40,636 bases of DNA from Planctomycetota bacterium. Its GTDB lineage: Bacteria > Planctomycetota > J058. Numbering within the stretch: position 1 is the stretch's first letter; each line of letters starts with the position of its first letter. Of the stretch, positions 14,318 through 22,184 are shown piece after piece. The position numbers were made by a program, and so were the translations under genes. Location of the stretch: the NCBI GenBank assembly GCA_024711205.1, contig JANJTH010000508.1:1-40636 (forward strand), in the 5' to 3' direction. Under the pieces are notes generated by a model. That model had not been told where the DNA came from, ran no database searches, and saw only the letters and a program-made list of their open reading frames with translations.

Positions 14318-14611
14318 GTGATCACCGCGCTGACCGTGTTCGTGGTCGCGATCTTCCTGGGGGTCGAGCTGATCAACAAGGTGCCGCCCACCTTGCATAC
14401 GCCCCTCATGTCCGGCGCCAACGCGATCTCCGGGATCACGCTCGTGGGCGCGCTCACGTGCGCCTACAAGCTGGGCGACCACGCGGACCCCACCGTCGCC
14501 AACGTGCTCGGCTGCCTCGCGATCTTCGCGGCGACCGTGAACGTGGTCGGCGGGTTCCTCGTGACCGACCGCATGCTCGGCATGTTCGGCGGCAAGAAGG
14601 GGGGCGAGTAG
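14318..14611 (+). CDS. pntAB: NAD(P) transhydrogenase subunit alpha, part 2 (membrane)
   Basis: This 97-residue protein is almost entirely membrane helices: about residues 2-20, 35-50 and 57-80. It carries the family sequences PPTLHTPLMSGANAISGI and VLGCLAIFAATVNVVGGFLVTDRML. It forms part of the proton channel (domain II) together with PntB. The start is GTG at 14318, with GGGAGG 8-9 nt upstream. The stop is 3 nt before the pntB ATG. Length is typical for the separate PntAB subunit. Confidence 0.95.
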   Translation: MITALTVFVVAIFLGVELINKVPPTLHTPLMSGANAISGITLVGALTCAYKLGDHADPTVANVLGCLAIFAATVNVVGGFLVTDRMLGMFGGKKGGE

Positions 14612-14614
14612 CCG

Positions 14615-16162
14615 ATGGCCAACGAGCACCAGGCGCCGCAGGACGCGGCCACGCACACGGCCGTCCCGGCCCACGCGCCGGCGAAGGACCAGACCGCCGC
14701 CGTCAAGGAGGGGATCCAGGTCGCGTACCTGGTCGCGATCGTCCTGTTCGTGATGGCGATCAAGCGGCTCTCGAAGGTCAAGACGGCGCTCGGCGCCAAC
14801 CGGCTCGCCTCGCTCGCGATGCTGATCGCCGTCGCGGGCGCGATCGGCGTCTACTCGCTCTCGAACCCGCTCGACTGGCGCTGGATCGTGGGCGGCGTGG
14901 TCGCGGGCGCGCTCGTGGGCGGGATCGCCGCGCGCGTGGTCCCGATGACCGACATGCCCGAGATGGTCGCCCTGCTCAACGGCTCGGGCGGCTCGGCGTC
15001 GTTCCTCGTGGCGCTCGCCGTGCTCGGCGAGACGACCGGGCAGTGGTCGAAGATGCCGGCCGGGGCGACCCTCGCCGAGGCGCTCTCGATGAACGAGGCG
15101 CTCGGGACCGGCCCGGTCGTGGCCGTCACGCTCCTGCTCTCGATCCTGATCGGCGCCGTGACGCTCACGGGCTCGCTCGTCGCCTACGGGAAGCTCAGCG
15201 GGCGCATGTCGGGCAACGCGATCGTGTTCGGCGGTCAGCACCCGCTCAACTTCGCGCTCGGGCTCCTGACGCTCGGCGCCGCCCTGTGGCTCGGGTTCGG
15301 CAACGTGGCCCCGGAGCACGCCTGGTACTTCGCCGGCGGCGTGACGCTGCTCGCGCTCGTGCTCGGGGTGCTCCTCGTGATCCCGATCGGCGGCGCGGAC
15401 ATGCCCGTCGTGATCTCGCTGCTCAACAGCTACTCGGGCGTCGCGGCGTCGATGACGGGCTTCGTGCTCGCGAACAACCTGCTCATCGTGAGCGGCGCGC
15501 TCGTCGGCGCCTCGGGCCTGATCCTCACGAAGATCATGTGCGACGCGATGAACCGCTCGCTCCTCAACGTCCTCATGGGCGGCTTCGGCATGACGGCGGG
15601 CGCCGCCGGGGGCGAGAAGACCGAGTACAAGAACGTGAAGAGCATGTCGGCCGAGGACCTGGCGCTCATGCTCGACGGCGTGAGCTCGGTGATCTTCATC
15701 CCGGGCTACGGGCTCGCGGTCGCCCAGGCCCAGCACGTGACCCGCGAGCTGGCCGACGTGCTCACGGCGCGCGGCTGCACCGTCCGCTACGCGATCCACC
15801 CGGTCGCCGGGCGCATGCCGGGCCACATGAACGTGCTCCTCGCCGAGGCGAACGTCCCCTACGAGCAGCTCGTCGAGATGGAGCAGATCAACGCGGACTT
15901 CAAGACGACGGACCTCGTGATCGTCCTGGGCGCGAACGACGTCGTGAACCCGCTCGCGCTCACCGACCCGCAGAGCCCGCTCGCCGGCATGCCGATCCTC
16001 CACGCCCACGAGGCGCGGAACGTCGTGGTCGTGAAGCGCTCGCTCGGGGCCGGCTACGCCGGGATCAAGAACACGCTGTTCGAGTACGACAACTGCCACA
16101 TGCTGTTCGACGACGCGAAGCGGGCGCTCCAGACCACGCTCCAGGAGCTCAAGGCCGCGTGA
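14615..16162 (+). CDS. pntB: NAD(P) transhydrogenase subunit beta
   Basis: This 515-residue protein has a 35-residue Ala/His-rich extension, then about nine membrane helices (to about residue 290) with family blocks MTDMPEMVALLNGSGGSAS, GGADMPVVISLLNSYSG and GFVLANNLLIVSGALVGASG. A cytosolic NADP-binding domain III follows: PGYGLAVAQAQH near 363-373, then HPVAGRMPGHMNVLLAEA, VLGANDVVNP and KRSLGAGYAGIKN. All are diagnostic of PntB. The N-terminal extension before the first helix is longer than usual and of low complexity. The TGA stop overlaps, as TGATG, the ATG of a 9-codon micro-ORF. Confidence 0.97.
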   Translation: MANEHQAPQDAATHTAVPAHAPAKDQTAAVKEGIQVAYLVAIVLFVMAIKRLSKVKTALGANRLASLAMLIAVAGAIGVYSLSNPLDWRWIVGGVVAGALVGGIAARVVPMTDMPEMVALLNGSGGSASFLVALAVLGETTGQWSKMPAGATLAEALSMNEALGTGPVVAVTLLLSILIGAVTLTGSLVAYGKLSGRMSGNAIVFGGQHPLNFALGLLTLGAALWLGFGNVAPEHAWYFAGGVTLLALVLGVLLVIPIGGADMPVVISLLNSYSGVAASMTGFVLANNLLIVSGALVGASGLILTKIMCDAMNRSLLNVLMGGFGMTAGAAGGEKTEYKNVKSMSAEDLALMLDGVSSVIFIPGYGLAVAQAQHVTRELADVLTARGCTVRYAIHPVAGRMPGHMNVLLAEANVPYEQLVEMEQINADFKTTDLVIVLGANDVVNPLALTDPQSPLAGMPILHAHEARNVVVVKRSLGAGYAGIKNTLFEYDNCHMLFDDAKRALQTTLQELKAA

Positions 16163-16191
16163 TGGCGCGCCGCGCGGGCCGGTCCGCGTGA
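16162..16191 (+). CDS. 9-codon micro-ORF linking pntB to the methyltransferase gene
   Basis: The ATG (16162-16164) shares one base with the pntB stop, and the TGA stop (16189-16191) overlaps the GTG start of the methyltransferase gene (GTGA). It would encode MARRAGRSA. Such a bridge would let ribosomes ending pntB restart and reach the next gene. Chance is possible given how short it is. Confidence 0.3.
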   Translation: MARRAGRSA

Positions 16192-17450
16192 CGCGCAAGG
16201 GCGGGCCCCGGGCGGCGCCCGGGGCCCCGGTCCTGGTCCTGGGCGACCCCGACGAGGCCCGCCGCGAGGAGGTCCTCCGCGGCGGCGCCCTCGTGGTCCG
16301 CTCGCGCCAGGGCCTGCGCGCGGCCGACCGGCTGCTCATCGAGGGCTTGCCCGCCGCGGCGCCCGGGCGCCTGCTGTGCGCGCTCGACCCGGAGGCCGTC
16401 GTCGCGCGGGCGGCGCGCGCCCTGTGGGGGACCGCGGCCGCGGTCACCTGCTGGCACCTCGACGCGCACCAGGCCGCGCGGGCCCGCGCGGCGCTGGCCC
16501 GCGAGGAGGCGCTCGCGGGCGACGGCGCGGTCGAGCTCGTGTGCGGGACCGACCTGCCGGGCGTCACGGCCCCGGGCGAGCCCGAGGCCGCGGCGAGCGC
16601 GCCGTTCGACCTCGTGGCCCTGCCGCTCCCTCGCCAGCAGGAGGCGATCCTCGGGCGCGAGCTCGTCGAGGAGGCCCAGGCCGCCCTGGCGCCTGGCGGG
16701 CGGCTCCTCGCCGCGACCGACGACCGGAAGGGGACCTGGGCGAAGCGCGTCCTGCGCGACGTGACGGGGAACGCGACGGTCGTCGCCGAGGAGCGGCGCG
16801 GTGGCCTGTGCCTGGCGGCGCGGCGCACGAAGGCCCGCGCCGAGGTCCGGGATCACCGCCACGTGCTGCCCGTCACGCTCCGGGGCCGCCCGCTCCGGCT
16901 CGAGAGCCGGCCGGGGGTGTTCGGGCACGCCCGCCTCGACGACGGGACGCGCGCGCTCGCGGAGGCCGTCCAGGTCGCCCCGGGGGAGGTCGTGCTCGAC
17001 CTGGGCTGCGGCTACGGCCCGCTCGGGCTCGCGCTCGCGCCCGAGGTGGCGGAGGGCGGCGGGCGGGTCGTGCTCGTCGACGCGAACGCGCGGGCGGTCG
17101 CGTGCGCGGGCCGCAACGCGGCGGCGAACGGCATCGCGAACGCGACCGCGCTCCTCCGGGCCGACCTCGAGGACCTCGGGCTGACGGGCGCGCCGGAGGG
17201 GCCGGCCGCGGACCTCGTGGTCGCGAACCCGCCCTACTTCTCGAACTGGCGGATCGCCGGGCGGTTCGTCGAGGTCGCGGCCGCGGCGCTCCGCCCGGGC
17301 GGCCGGCTCGTGCTCGTGGCGAAGGCCGCGCGCGAGCACGCGGACCTGCTGACGGCGGCGTTCGAGGACGTGCGGGTCGAGCTGACGCCGCGCGGCCACG
17401 GCCTGATCCAGGGCCGGCGCCGGCGCGAGGGGGCCCAGGTCGGGGCCTGA
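16188..17450 (+). CDS. RsmC/RlmG-type rRNA guanine-N2 methyltransferase
   Basis: This 420-residue protein has two halves. The N-terminal half is a degenerate methyltransferase-like domain, as in RsmC. The C-terminal half has the SAM-binding motif VLDLGCGYGPLGLALA starting near residue 268, an acidic end of strand 2 (VVLVDANARAV), and the catalytic NPPY at 347-350. NPPY marks amino-methyltransferases acting on guanine N2. The C-terminal GLIQGRRR recalls the family's 'k.v.~' basic end. RsmC modifies G1207 of 16S rRNA; RlmG modifies G1835 of 23S rRNA, and which of the two this is cannot be decided here. The start is GTG at 16188, coupled to the micro-ORF. No Shine-Dalgarno is evident, supporting coupled translation. 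Confidence 0.85.
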   Translation: MTRKGGPRAAPGAPVLVLGDPDEARREEVLRGGALVVRSRQGLRAADRLLIEGLPAAAPGRLLCALDPEAVVARAARALWGTAAAVTCWHLDAHQAARARAALAREEALAGDGAVELVCGTDLPGVTAPGEPEAAASAPFDLVALPLPRQQEAILGRELVEEAQAALAPGGRLLAATDDRKGTWAKRVLRDVTGNATVVAEERRGGLCLAARRTKARAEVRDHRHVLPVTLRGRPLRLESRPGVFGHARLDDGTRALAEAVQVAPGEVVLDLGCGYGPLGLALAPEVAEGGGRVVLVDANARAVACAGRNAAANGIANATALLRADLEDLGLTGAPEGPAADLVVANPPYFSNWRIAGRFVEVAAAALRPGGRLVLVAKAAREHADLLTAAFEDVRVELTPRGHGLIQGRRRREGAQVGA

Positions 17451-17461
17451 CGCCGGACCTC

Positions 17462-17626
17462 AGAGCCCTTGAAGAAGTCCTCGGCGAAGGCCTGCGCGAA
17501 GCCAGCGGCGTCGCCAGCGAGGCGGGAGCAACTCGAGCATTCCTGGAGGGACTGTGAGTTGCGACCAACGAAGCAGGCGGCGTCGATGGCGAGCGCGGCC
17601 GAGCCGGCGACTTCTTCAAGGGCTCT
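17462..17626. mobile_element. MITE-like element, 165 bp with perfect 18-bp terminal inverted repeats
   Basis: AGAGCCCTTGAAGAAGTC at 17462-17479 is repeated exactly as its reverse complement at 17609-17626, with 129 bp between. The inside is less GC-rich than its surroundings (for example GAGCATTCCTGG, GTGAGTTGCGACCAACGAAG). The minus-strand frame stays open through the whole element with mainly C-ending codons, including ACFVGRNSQSLQECSSCSRL. No target-site duplication is evident. It lies between the methyltransferase stop and the 3' end of the broken GGCT gene, whose stop overlaps the right end. The interior could be a remnant of a transposase, or the whole could be a domesticated repeat. 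Confidence 0.6.
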
Positions 17627-17986
17627 CAGCCCGGCCGGCCCGCGGCGGGGAGCGGGTCGACCCAGCGCGGGGCCACGCGCGCCCAGCCGCGGGCCGCGGG
17701 GTCGGCCGGCGCGAGGTAGCTCCAGGCCGCGCACGTAGAGCGTCGGGACCTCCTCGAACCGGTCGAGCGCCGCGAGGGCGGCCGTGTCCGCGAGCGTCAC
17801 GAGCTCGCCGTCCACGTGGGCGCCGGGCGCGGGCCAGGCCCACGGCAGGCGCCCGTCGGTCCAGAGCCCCAGGTCGAGCCCGCGCGCGGGGACGCGCCCA
17901 CGCGCGTACGGGGCGAGGACGTGCGCGTTGCGCTGGCCCGCCTGGAGCGTCCCGTAGACGAACAGCCGCGGCCCCGGGTCGCTCAC
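17626..17986 (-). pseudogene. Gamma-glutamylcyclotransferase-like protein, frame broken
   Basis: From GTG 17986 the frame reads RLFVYGTLQAGQRNAHVLAPYARG, the family's substrate-binding YGTL motif, then VDGELVTLADTAALAALDRFEEVPTLYVRG, the region carrying the catalytic Glu (near FEE). Expected next would be a strand such as VEV..GGR and then AWVYL. Instead the frame changes: AWSYLAPADPAARGWARVAPRW continues in another frame and ends at TGA 17626-17628. About 10-12 residues and the frame are missing near 17720. This could be a real deletion or an assembly error. The open frame that does not shift runs on through the mobile element instead. GGCT-fold proteins make 5-oxoproline from gamma-glutamyl amino acids, or have related roles. 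Confidence 0.7.
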
Positions 17987-18068
17987 GGGGCGGGCGGTCC
18001 CGGCCGGCGCCCGCCGGCCGGGGCCTTCGCCCGGCTCCCGCCGGCCGGGGCGCACGGGCCGCGCGAGG

Positions 18069-19577
18069 TCACTTGCGCTTGCGGCCGCCGCGGGCGTCGA
18101 GCGACCGCTCGAGGTGGTCGGCCACCGCCTCGAGGACCTGCAGGCGCGCGACGCGCTTGTCGTTGCCCGCGACGAGCGTCCAGGGCGCGCCCGGCGTGCT
18201 CGTGCGCACGACCATCTCGTGGACGGCCTGCGCGTAGGCGGGCCACTTCTCGCGGTTGCGCCAGTCCTCGGCCGTGATCTTGTGCGCCTTCCAGGCCGTC
18301 TTCTCCCGCTCGCGGAACCGGCGGAGCTGCTCGCGCTTGTCGATGTGCAGCCAGACCTTGGTCAGCGCGATCCCGTGCTCCGTGAGCTGGGCCTCGAAGT
18401 CGTTGATCTCGGCGTAGGCCCGCGACCAGTCGGCCTCGGGCGCGAAGCCCTCGACGCGCTCGACGAGCACGCGCCCGTACCAGGAGCGGTCGTAGATCGC
18501 CCAGTTGCCGGCCCGCGGGAGGTGCCGCCAGAAGCGCCACAGGTAGTGCTGGGCGCGCTCCTCGTCGGTCGGGGCGGCGATCGGGACGACGCGGAACAGC
18601 CGCGCGTCGAGCGCGGACGTGAGCCGCCGGATCGCCCCGCCCTTCCCCGCCGCGTCCCAGCCCTCGAACAGGACCAGGCTCGAGACGCCGCGCCCGTGGG
18701 CCATCCAGGCCAGCTCGAACACGCGGCGCTGCAGCGCGTCCAGCCGGCGCCGGTAGTCGTCGTCCTCGACGCGCGCGGCGAGGTCCACCCGGTCGAGGAC
18801 GGTCTGCCCGCGCTCGGCCCGGATCGGCGGGGCCGGGGCGGGCGCCGGCGGCTTGACCGCCGGCTTCGGCCCCGCGAGCCGGCGCTCGAGCGCCTCGCAG
18901 AGGATCGTGGCCGCCGTGAAGTCCCGGTAGCGCCGGTCCTCGGCCTCGACCACGTGCCACGGGGCGTGGGGCGCGTCCGTCCGCTGGATCGCCCGCTCGG
19001 ACACGCCGCGGAACACATCGGTCCGCTTCGCGTAGCGCCGGGCGAGCGGCGTGACCTTCCAGGTCGACTTCGTGGCCTTGCGCGGGTGCCCGGCCAGCTT
19101 CTTCTGGGTCTTGCGCGACAGGTGGAACCACAGCTTGACGATCAGCGCCCCGTCCGCGACCAGCATGGCCTCGGTCGCCGTGATCCGCGCCATGGCGCGC
19201 TCGAAGGCGTCCTCGTCGATCCGCTCGTAGACGTGGTCGACGATCGGGCGCGTGTACCACGACCCGAAGAACACCCCGATCGTCCCCCGGGGCGGGTGCT
19301 CGCGCCAGAACCGCCAGGCCGCCGGGCGCTCGCGCATCTCGTCGGTCTCGTCGAAGAACGAGACGGTCCGCAGGCCGCGCGCGTCGAGCCACTCGTGGAG
19401 GCGATTGACGACCTCGCTCTTCCCGGCCCCCTCGACGCCCGAGACGATCACGAACACCGGGAACGAGGCCGCGCGGAGCTGGCGCTGCAGCTCGAGCAGC
19501 TTCGTCTGGAGCGCCGGCACCGCGGCGTCGTACTCGGCCTTCGACATCGACCGGCCCAGCTCGGCGGCTTCGAACAT
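18069..19577 (-). CDS. Double-domain polyphosphate kinase 2 (polyphosphate:AMP phosphotransferase type)
   Basis: This 502-residue protein holds two PPK2 domains in tandem. Domain 1 has the P-loop SGVEGAGKSE (K53); domain 2 has EGWDAAGKGG near residue 305. Each is followed by its lid and Walker B type motifs: FFGSWYTRPIVDH in the first, YDRSWYGRVLVERVEGF in the second. The latter fits the canonical PPK2 sequence YDRSWYGRVLVERVEG exactly. A Pro/Ala linker (about residues 245-258) joins them. Fused PPK2 proteins convert AMP to ADP with polyphosphate; in that class the C-terminal domain is catalytic and the N-terminal one is degenerate, which fits the odd first P-loop. The C-terminus is basic (RGGRKRK). 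ATG at 19577 with GGGGGGAG upstream. Divergent from the DUF3365 gene. Confidence 0.92.
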   Translation of the reverse strand: MFEAAELGRSMSKAEYDAAVPALQTKLLELQRQLRAASFPVFVIVSGVEGAGKSEVVNRLHEWLDARGLRTVSFFDETDEMRERPAAWRFWREHPPRGTIGVFFGSWYTRPIVDHVYERIDEDAFERAMARITATEAMLVADGALIVKLWFHLSRKTQKKLAGHPRKATKSTWKVTPLARRYAKRTDVFRGVSERAIQRTDAPHAPWHVVEAEDRRYRDFTAATILCEALERRLAGPKPAVKPPAPAPAPPIRAERGQTVLDRVDLAARVEDDDYRRRLDALQRRVFELAWMAHGRGVSSLVLFEGWDAAGKGGAIRRLTSALDARLFRVVPIAAPTDEERAQHYLWRFWRHLPRAGNWAIYDRSWYGRVLVERVEGFAPEADWSRAYAEINDFEAQLTEHGIALTKVWLHIDKREQLRRFREREKTAWKAHKITAEDWRNREKWPAYAQAVHEMVVRTSTPGAPWTLVAGNDKRVARLQVLEAVADHLERSLDARGGRKRK

Positions 19578-19601
19578 GCTCCCCCCCTCGGCTCCCCGCG
19601 C

Positions 19602-19607
19602 AGCATA
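19602..19607 (-). promoter_or_regulatory. -10-like box TATGCT for the PPK2 gene
   Basis: On the minus strand TATGCT precedes the ATG at 19577 by 24 nt, leaving a short leader with GGGGGGAG. No clear -35. Confidence 0.35.
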
Positions 19608-19633
19608 CGCCGGGCCGGGCGGCCCGCGCCCGA

Positions 19634-19702
19634 GGCCTCGATGCGCCGAGTCGCGCGCGGGACAGGGCGCCGGGCGGGTCCCGCGCGCGAGACACCGAGG
19701 CC
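19634..19702. repeat. Long interrupted inverted repeat between divergent genes
   Basis: TCGCGCGCGGGAC (19651-19663) pairs perfectly with GTCCCGCGCGCGA (19678-19690) around a 14-nt loop. Outside, GGCCTCG (19634-19640) pairs with CGAGGCC (19696-19702). It lies midway between PPK2 and the DUF3365 gene and could be an operator or a cruciform-forming site. Confidence 0.55.
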
Positions 19703-19753
19703 CCCTCCTGGCTCCGGTTGCGGCGGGGCACGCGTCGTGCTGGGCTGGAGGCG

Positions 19754-20398
19754 ATGCAAGGACTCGCCTGCCCGCCCTGCCCTGCCCCGCCCCGCGCGCG
19801 CCGGCGCCACCTCGCGCTCGCCGGGGCGCTGGCCCTCCTCGGCTGCCCCGCCCAGCCGCCTGGCGCGGCCCCGCCCGCCTCGGCCCCGCAGGCCTGGCGC
19901 CCGATCGACCCGGCCGCGACCCGGGACCACGCCCCGGCGGCGGCTCGCGCCGAGGCCGCCCGCGACGCGCTGACCGGCGCGCTCTCGACGCGCCTTCAGG
20001 CCGCACTGGCCGAGGGCGGCCCGGTCGCGGCGATCGGGGTGTGCCAGGACGAGGCGCCCCGCATCGCGGCGGAGGTCGCGGCCGCCCAGGGCGTCGCGAT
20101 CGGTCGGACCGCGGCGCGCCTGCGCAACCCCGGGAACGCGCCGCCGCCCTGGGCCGCGGCCGAGGTCGCGCGCGGGCGCGAGGAGCCCTGGCTCGCGGTC
20201 GCCCCCGACGGACGGCTCGCGGCGCTCTATCCCCTGCGGACCGCCCCCCTCTGCGTGACGTGCCACGGGCCGGCAGACGGCCTCGCCCCCGCCGTGCGCG
20301 AGGCCCTCGCGGCGCGCTACCCTCGGGACGCCGCGACCGGGTTCGCCCCGGGCGACCTGCGCGGCTGGGTGTGGGTCGAGGTCCCGCGCGCGCCGTAG
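19754..20398 (+). CDS. DUF3365 heme-type lipoprotein
   Basis: This 214-residue protein has a lipobox ALLGC with lipidated Cys31 and then a DUF3365 (Tll0287-like) domain: helical N-terminal part, GVCQDEAPRIAAEVA, the RTAARLRNPGNAPPPWAAAE block, and a heme-attachment CVTCHG at residues 167-171. The family binds one heme c and is suspected to sense redox state or small ligands. The start ATG at 19754 is supported by the signal peptide; the upstream in-frame ATG at 19718 adds residues with no signal character. Codons 6-14 lie on the C-rich G-quadruplex motif (19771-19793), reading CPPCPAPPR. A YedF-type gene follows 41 bp downstream. Confidence 0.88.
   Translation: MQGLACPPCPAPPRARRRHLALAGALALLGCPAQPPGAAPPASAPQAWRPIDPAATRDHAPAAARAEAARDALTGALSTRLQAALAEGGPVAAIGVCQDEAPRIAAEVAAAQGVAIGRTAARLRNPGNAPPPWAAAEVARGREEPWLAVAPDGRLAALYPLRTAPLCVTCHGPADGLAPAVREALAARYPRDAATGFAPGDLRGWVWVEVPRAP
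19771..19793 (-). repeat. G-quadruplex motif copy at the start of the DUF3365 gene
   Basis: The minus strand reads GGGG-C-GGGG-CA-GGG-CA-GGG-C-GGG, five tracts with short loops and the shared GGGCAGGGCAGGG-type core, 17 nt past the start codon. Confidence 0.6.
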
Positions 20399-20439
20399 CC
20401 CGCCTGCGCGGGCCGCGGCGCCGGCCGGAGGAGGCGCTC

Positions 20440-20775
20440 ATGGGCTGCGTGCTGCTGGTGACGGCCGAGGGGATCGGGCGGGGCGACGACGACCTGGGGC
20501 GTCGCCTCATGCCGACGTTCCTGACCAAGGCCCCCGCGGGCCTGGGCGAGCTCACGGCCGTCGCGCTGATGAACGGCGGGGTCCTCCTCGCGGCCGAGGG
20601 CGCCCCGGCGCTGCAGGCCCTCGGGGCGCTCGAGGAGCGCGGGGTCGAGGTCGTCGCCTGCGGGACCTGCGTCGACGCGCTCGGGGTCCGCGAGCGGGTC
20701 CGGGTCGGCCGCATCGGGTCCATGGACGAGGTCCTGGCCCTGCTCGGGCGCGCGACGAAGGTCGTGACCCTGTAG
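20440..20775 (+). CDS. YedF-type DsrE-family protein (single domain)
   Basis: This 111-residue protein matches the C-terminal DsrE-like domain of YedF: GIGRGDDDLGRRLMPTFL at about 11-28, VALMNGGVLL, then the diagnostic CGTC (C74, C77) in VVACGTCVDAL, and VGRIGSMDEVLALLGRATKVVTL at the end. In YedF this domain is fused to a SirA/TusA-like domain, which is missing here. The full-length protein is associated with selenium metabolism genes; selD is 7 kb away in this window. GGAGGAGG just upstream of the ATG supports the start. It probably shares a transcript with the DUF3365 gene. Confidence 0.82.
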   Translation: MGCVLLVTAEGIGRGDDDLGRRLMPTFLTKAPAGLGELTAVALMNGGVLLAAEGAPALQALGALEERGVEVVACGTCVDALGVRERVRVGRIGSMDEVLALLGRATKVVTL

Positions 20776-20795
20776 AGCGCGTGGCCCCGCCCCCG

Positions 20796-20801
20796 TAACA
20801 T
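20796..20801 (+). promoter_or_regulatory. -10-like box TAACAT for the FAD oxidoreductase gene
   Basis: TAACAT is 31 nt before the GTG at 20833; the ribosome site GAGGAGG (20822-20828) lies between them. An ATG within the box (20800) opens the same frame but would precede the ribosome site, so the GTG is preferred. Confidence 0.35.
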
Positions 20802-20832
20802 GCCTCGGGCCGCCAGGCGGCGAGGAGGGGCC

Positions 20833-22167
20833 GTGACGCTCGAGCAGCCGACCCACGTCGTCGCGATCTTCGGGGGCGCCTGCTCCGGATCCGTCGCGGC
20901 CGAAGCGCTCGCCGAGCGGGGCTGCCAGGTCATCGTCTTCGAGCAGAACGACCGCCCCTACGGGAAGATCGAGGACGGGCTGCCGCGCTGGCACGACAAG
21001 CAGCGCAGCATGGAGTACGGGAAGATCGACGAGCGGCTACGCCGCCCCGGCGTCACGTTCGTCCCGCGCACCCGCCTCGGGCGCGACCTCGACTTCGCGG
21101 ACGTGGCGACCCGCTGGGGCTTCAGCGCGGTCGTGCTCGCCAACGGCGCCTGGAAGGACCGCCCGCTCGAGGTGGCCGGCGCCGACGAGGCCGAGGGCCG
21201 CGGCCTGATCTACCAGAACCCGTTCATCCACTGGTTCAACCACAAGGACGAGCCCGGCTGGAGCGGCCCGCGCTTCGAGGTCGAGGACGGGGCGGTCGTC
21301 GTGGGCGGGGGCCTCGCCTCGATCGACGTGATCAAGGTCCTCCAGCTCGAGCTCTACGCGCGGGCGCTGCGCGCGCGCGGGCACGAGGTCGACGTCGTCG
21401 CGATGGAGCACGAGGGGATCCCGAAGGCGCTCGCGGCCCTCGGGGTCGACCCGGCGGCGCTCGGCGTGCGCGGGGCGACGCTGGTCTACCGGCGGCGGAT
21501 CGACGACATGCCGCTCTCGCCGGGCGCGCCGGCCGGCGCGACGGACGCGCAGAAGGCCAAGGTCGGGGTCGTCCGCCAGAAGCTGCTCGGCAAGGCGCAG
21601 GAGCGGTTCCTGTTCCACGTGCGCCCGCTGACCCTCCCGCGCCGGCTCGTGCTCGAGGGGGGCCGCGTCACGGGCCTCGAGGTGAGCTCCACGGAGGTCG
21701 TCGGGCGCGACGTCCGGCCGGTCGCCGGCAGCGAGGAGGTCCTCGCGACCACGCAGGTCCACAGCTCGATCGGGAGCATCCCGGAGCCGATCCCCGGGGT
21801 CGAGATGCAGGGCGTCTACTACCGCTTCACCGACGAGGCCACCGGGGCCTACGGGCCGCTCGAGGGCGTGTTCGGCGCCGGGAACGTCGTGACCGGCCAG
21901 GGCAACATCAAGGCGTCGCTCGACCACGGCAAGCAGGTCGCGGCGCACCTCCTCGAGCGGGTGCTCGCGCCCACGGGCGACCCCGTGGCGCGGGGCGAGG
22001 CCGCGGGGGCGGCCCTCGCCGCGGCCGTCGCCGGTCACGTCGCGACCCGCGCGCCCCTCGCCGCGGCCGCCGCCGAGGCGCTCCTGGCGCGCGCGCGCGC
22101 CCGGCAGGCCGAGGTGGGCTACGCGGGCTACGACGCCTGGATCGCCCGGCACGCCCCGGGCGCGTGA
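20833..22167 (+). CDS. FAD-dependent pyridine-nucleotide oxidoreductase, glutamate-synthase-small-subunit-like
   Basis: This 444-residue protein has an FAD-binding Rossmann start VVAIFGGACSGSVAAEALAERG (G14, G15, G19) ending in an acidic FEQNDRPYGKIEDGLPRWH block. The second nucleotide site AVVVGGGLASIDVIKVL is near 153-170. The C-terminal VFGAGNVVTGQGNIKASLDHGKQVA is the FAD-ribityl motif of this family. The plan resembles the beta subunit of glutamate synthase and related ferredoxin-NADP reductases, but there are no iron-sulfur cysteines and the partner is not encoded nearby. The substrate is unknown. Past about residue 375 there is an Ala/Arg-rich tail. GGAGG lies directly before the GTG. 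A palindrome (22185-22210) follows the stop. Confidence 0.85.
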   Translation: MTLEQPTHVVAIFGGACSGSVAAEALAERGCQVIVFEQNDRPYGKIEDGLPRWHDKQRSMEYGKIDERLRRPGVTFVPRTRLGRDLDFADVATRWGFSAVVLANGAWKDRPLEVAGADEAEGRGLIYQNPFIHWFNHKDEPGWSGPRFEVEDGAVVVGGGLASIDVIKVLQLELYARALRARGHEVDVVAMEHEGIPKALAALGVDPAALGVRGATLVYRRRIDDMPLSPGAPAGATDAQKAKVGVVRQKLLGKAQERFLFHVRPLTLPRRLVLEGGRVTGLEVSSTEVVGRDVRPVAGSEEVLATTQVHSSIGSIPEPIPGVEMQGVYYRFTDEATGAYGPLEGVFGAGNVVTGQGNIKASLDHGKQVAAHLLERVLAPTGDPVARGEAAGAALAAAVAGHVATRAPLAAAAAEALLARARARQAEVGYAGYDAWIARHAPGA

Positions 22168-22184
22168 CCTCTCGCGCCGCGCGA

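Noticed and set aside
14189-16828. Long minus-strand frame of 879 codons opposite pntB and the methyltransferase
   Set aside because: Its sequence is a His/Asp/Arg-rich antisense translation of the plus-strand genes, which are certain. In DNA this GC-rich, antisense frames stay open by chance.
17462-17626. Complete insertion sequence or integron attC site
   Set aside because: Too short to encode a transposase, and the inverted ends are 18-bp perfect repeats rather than attC core sites; only a MITE-like or decayed element is supported.
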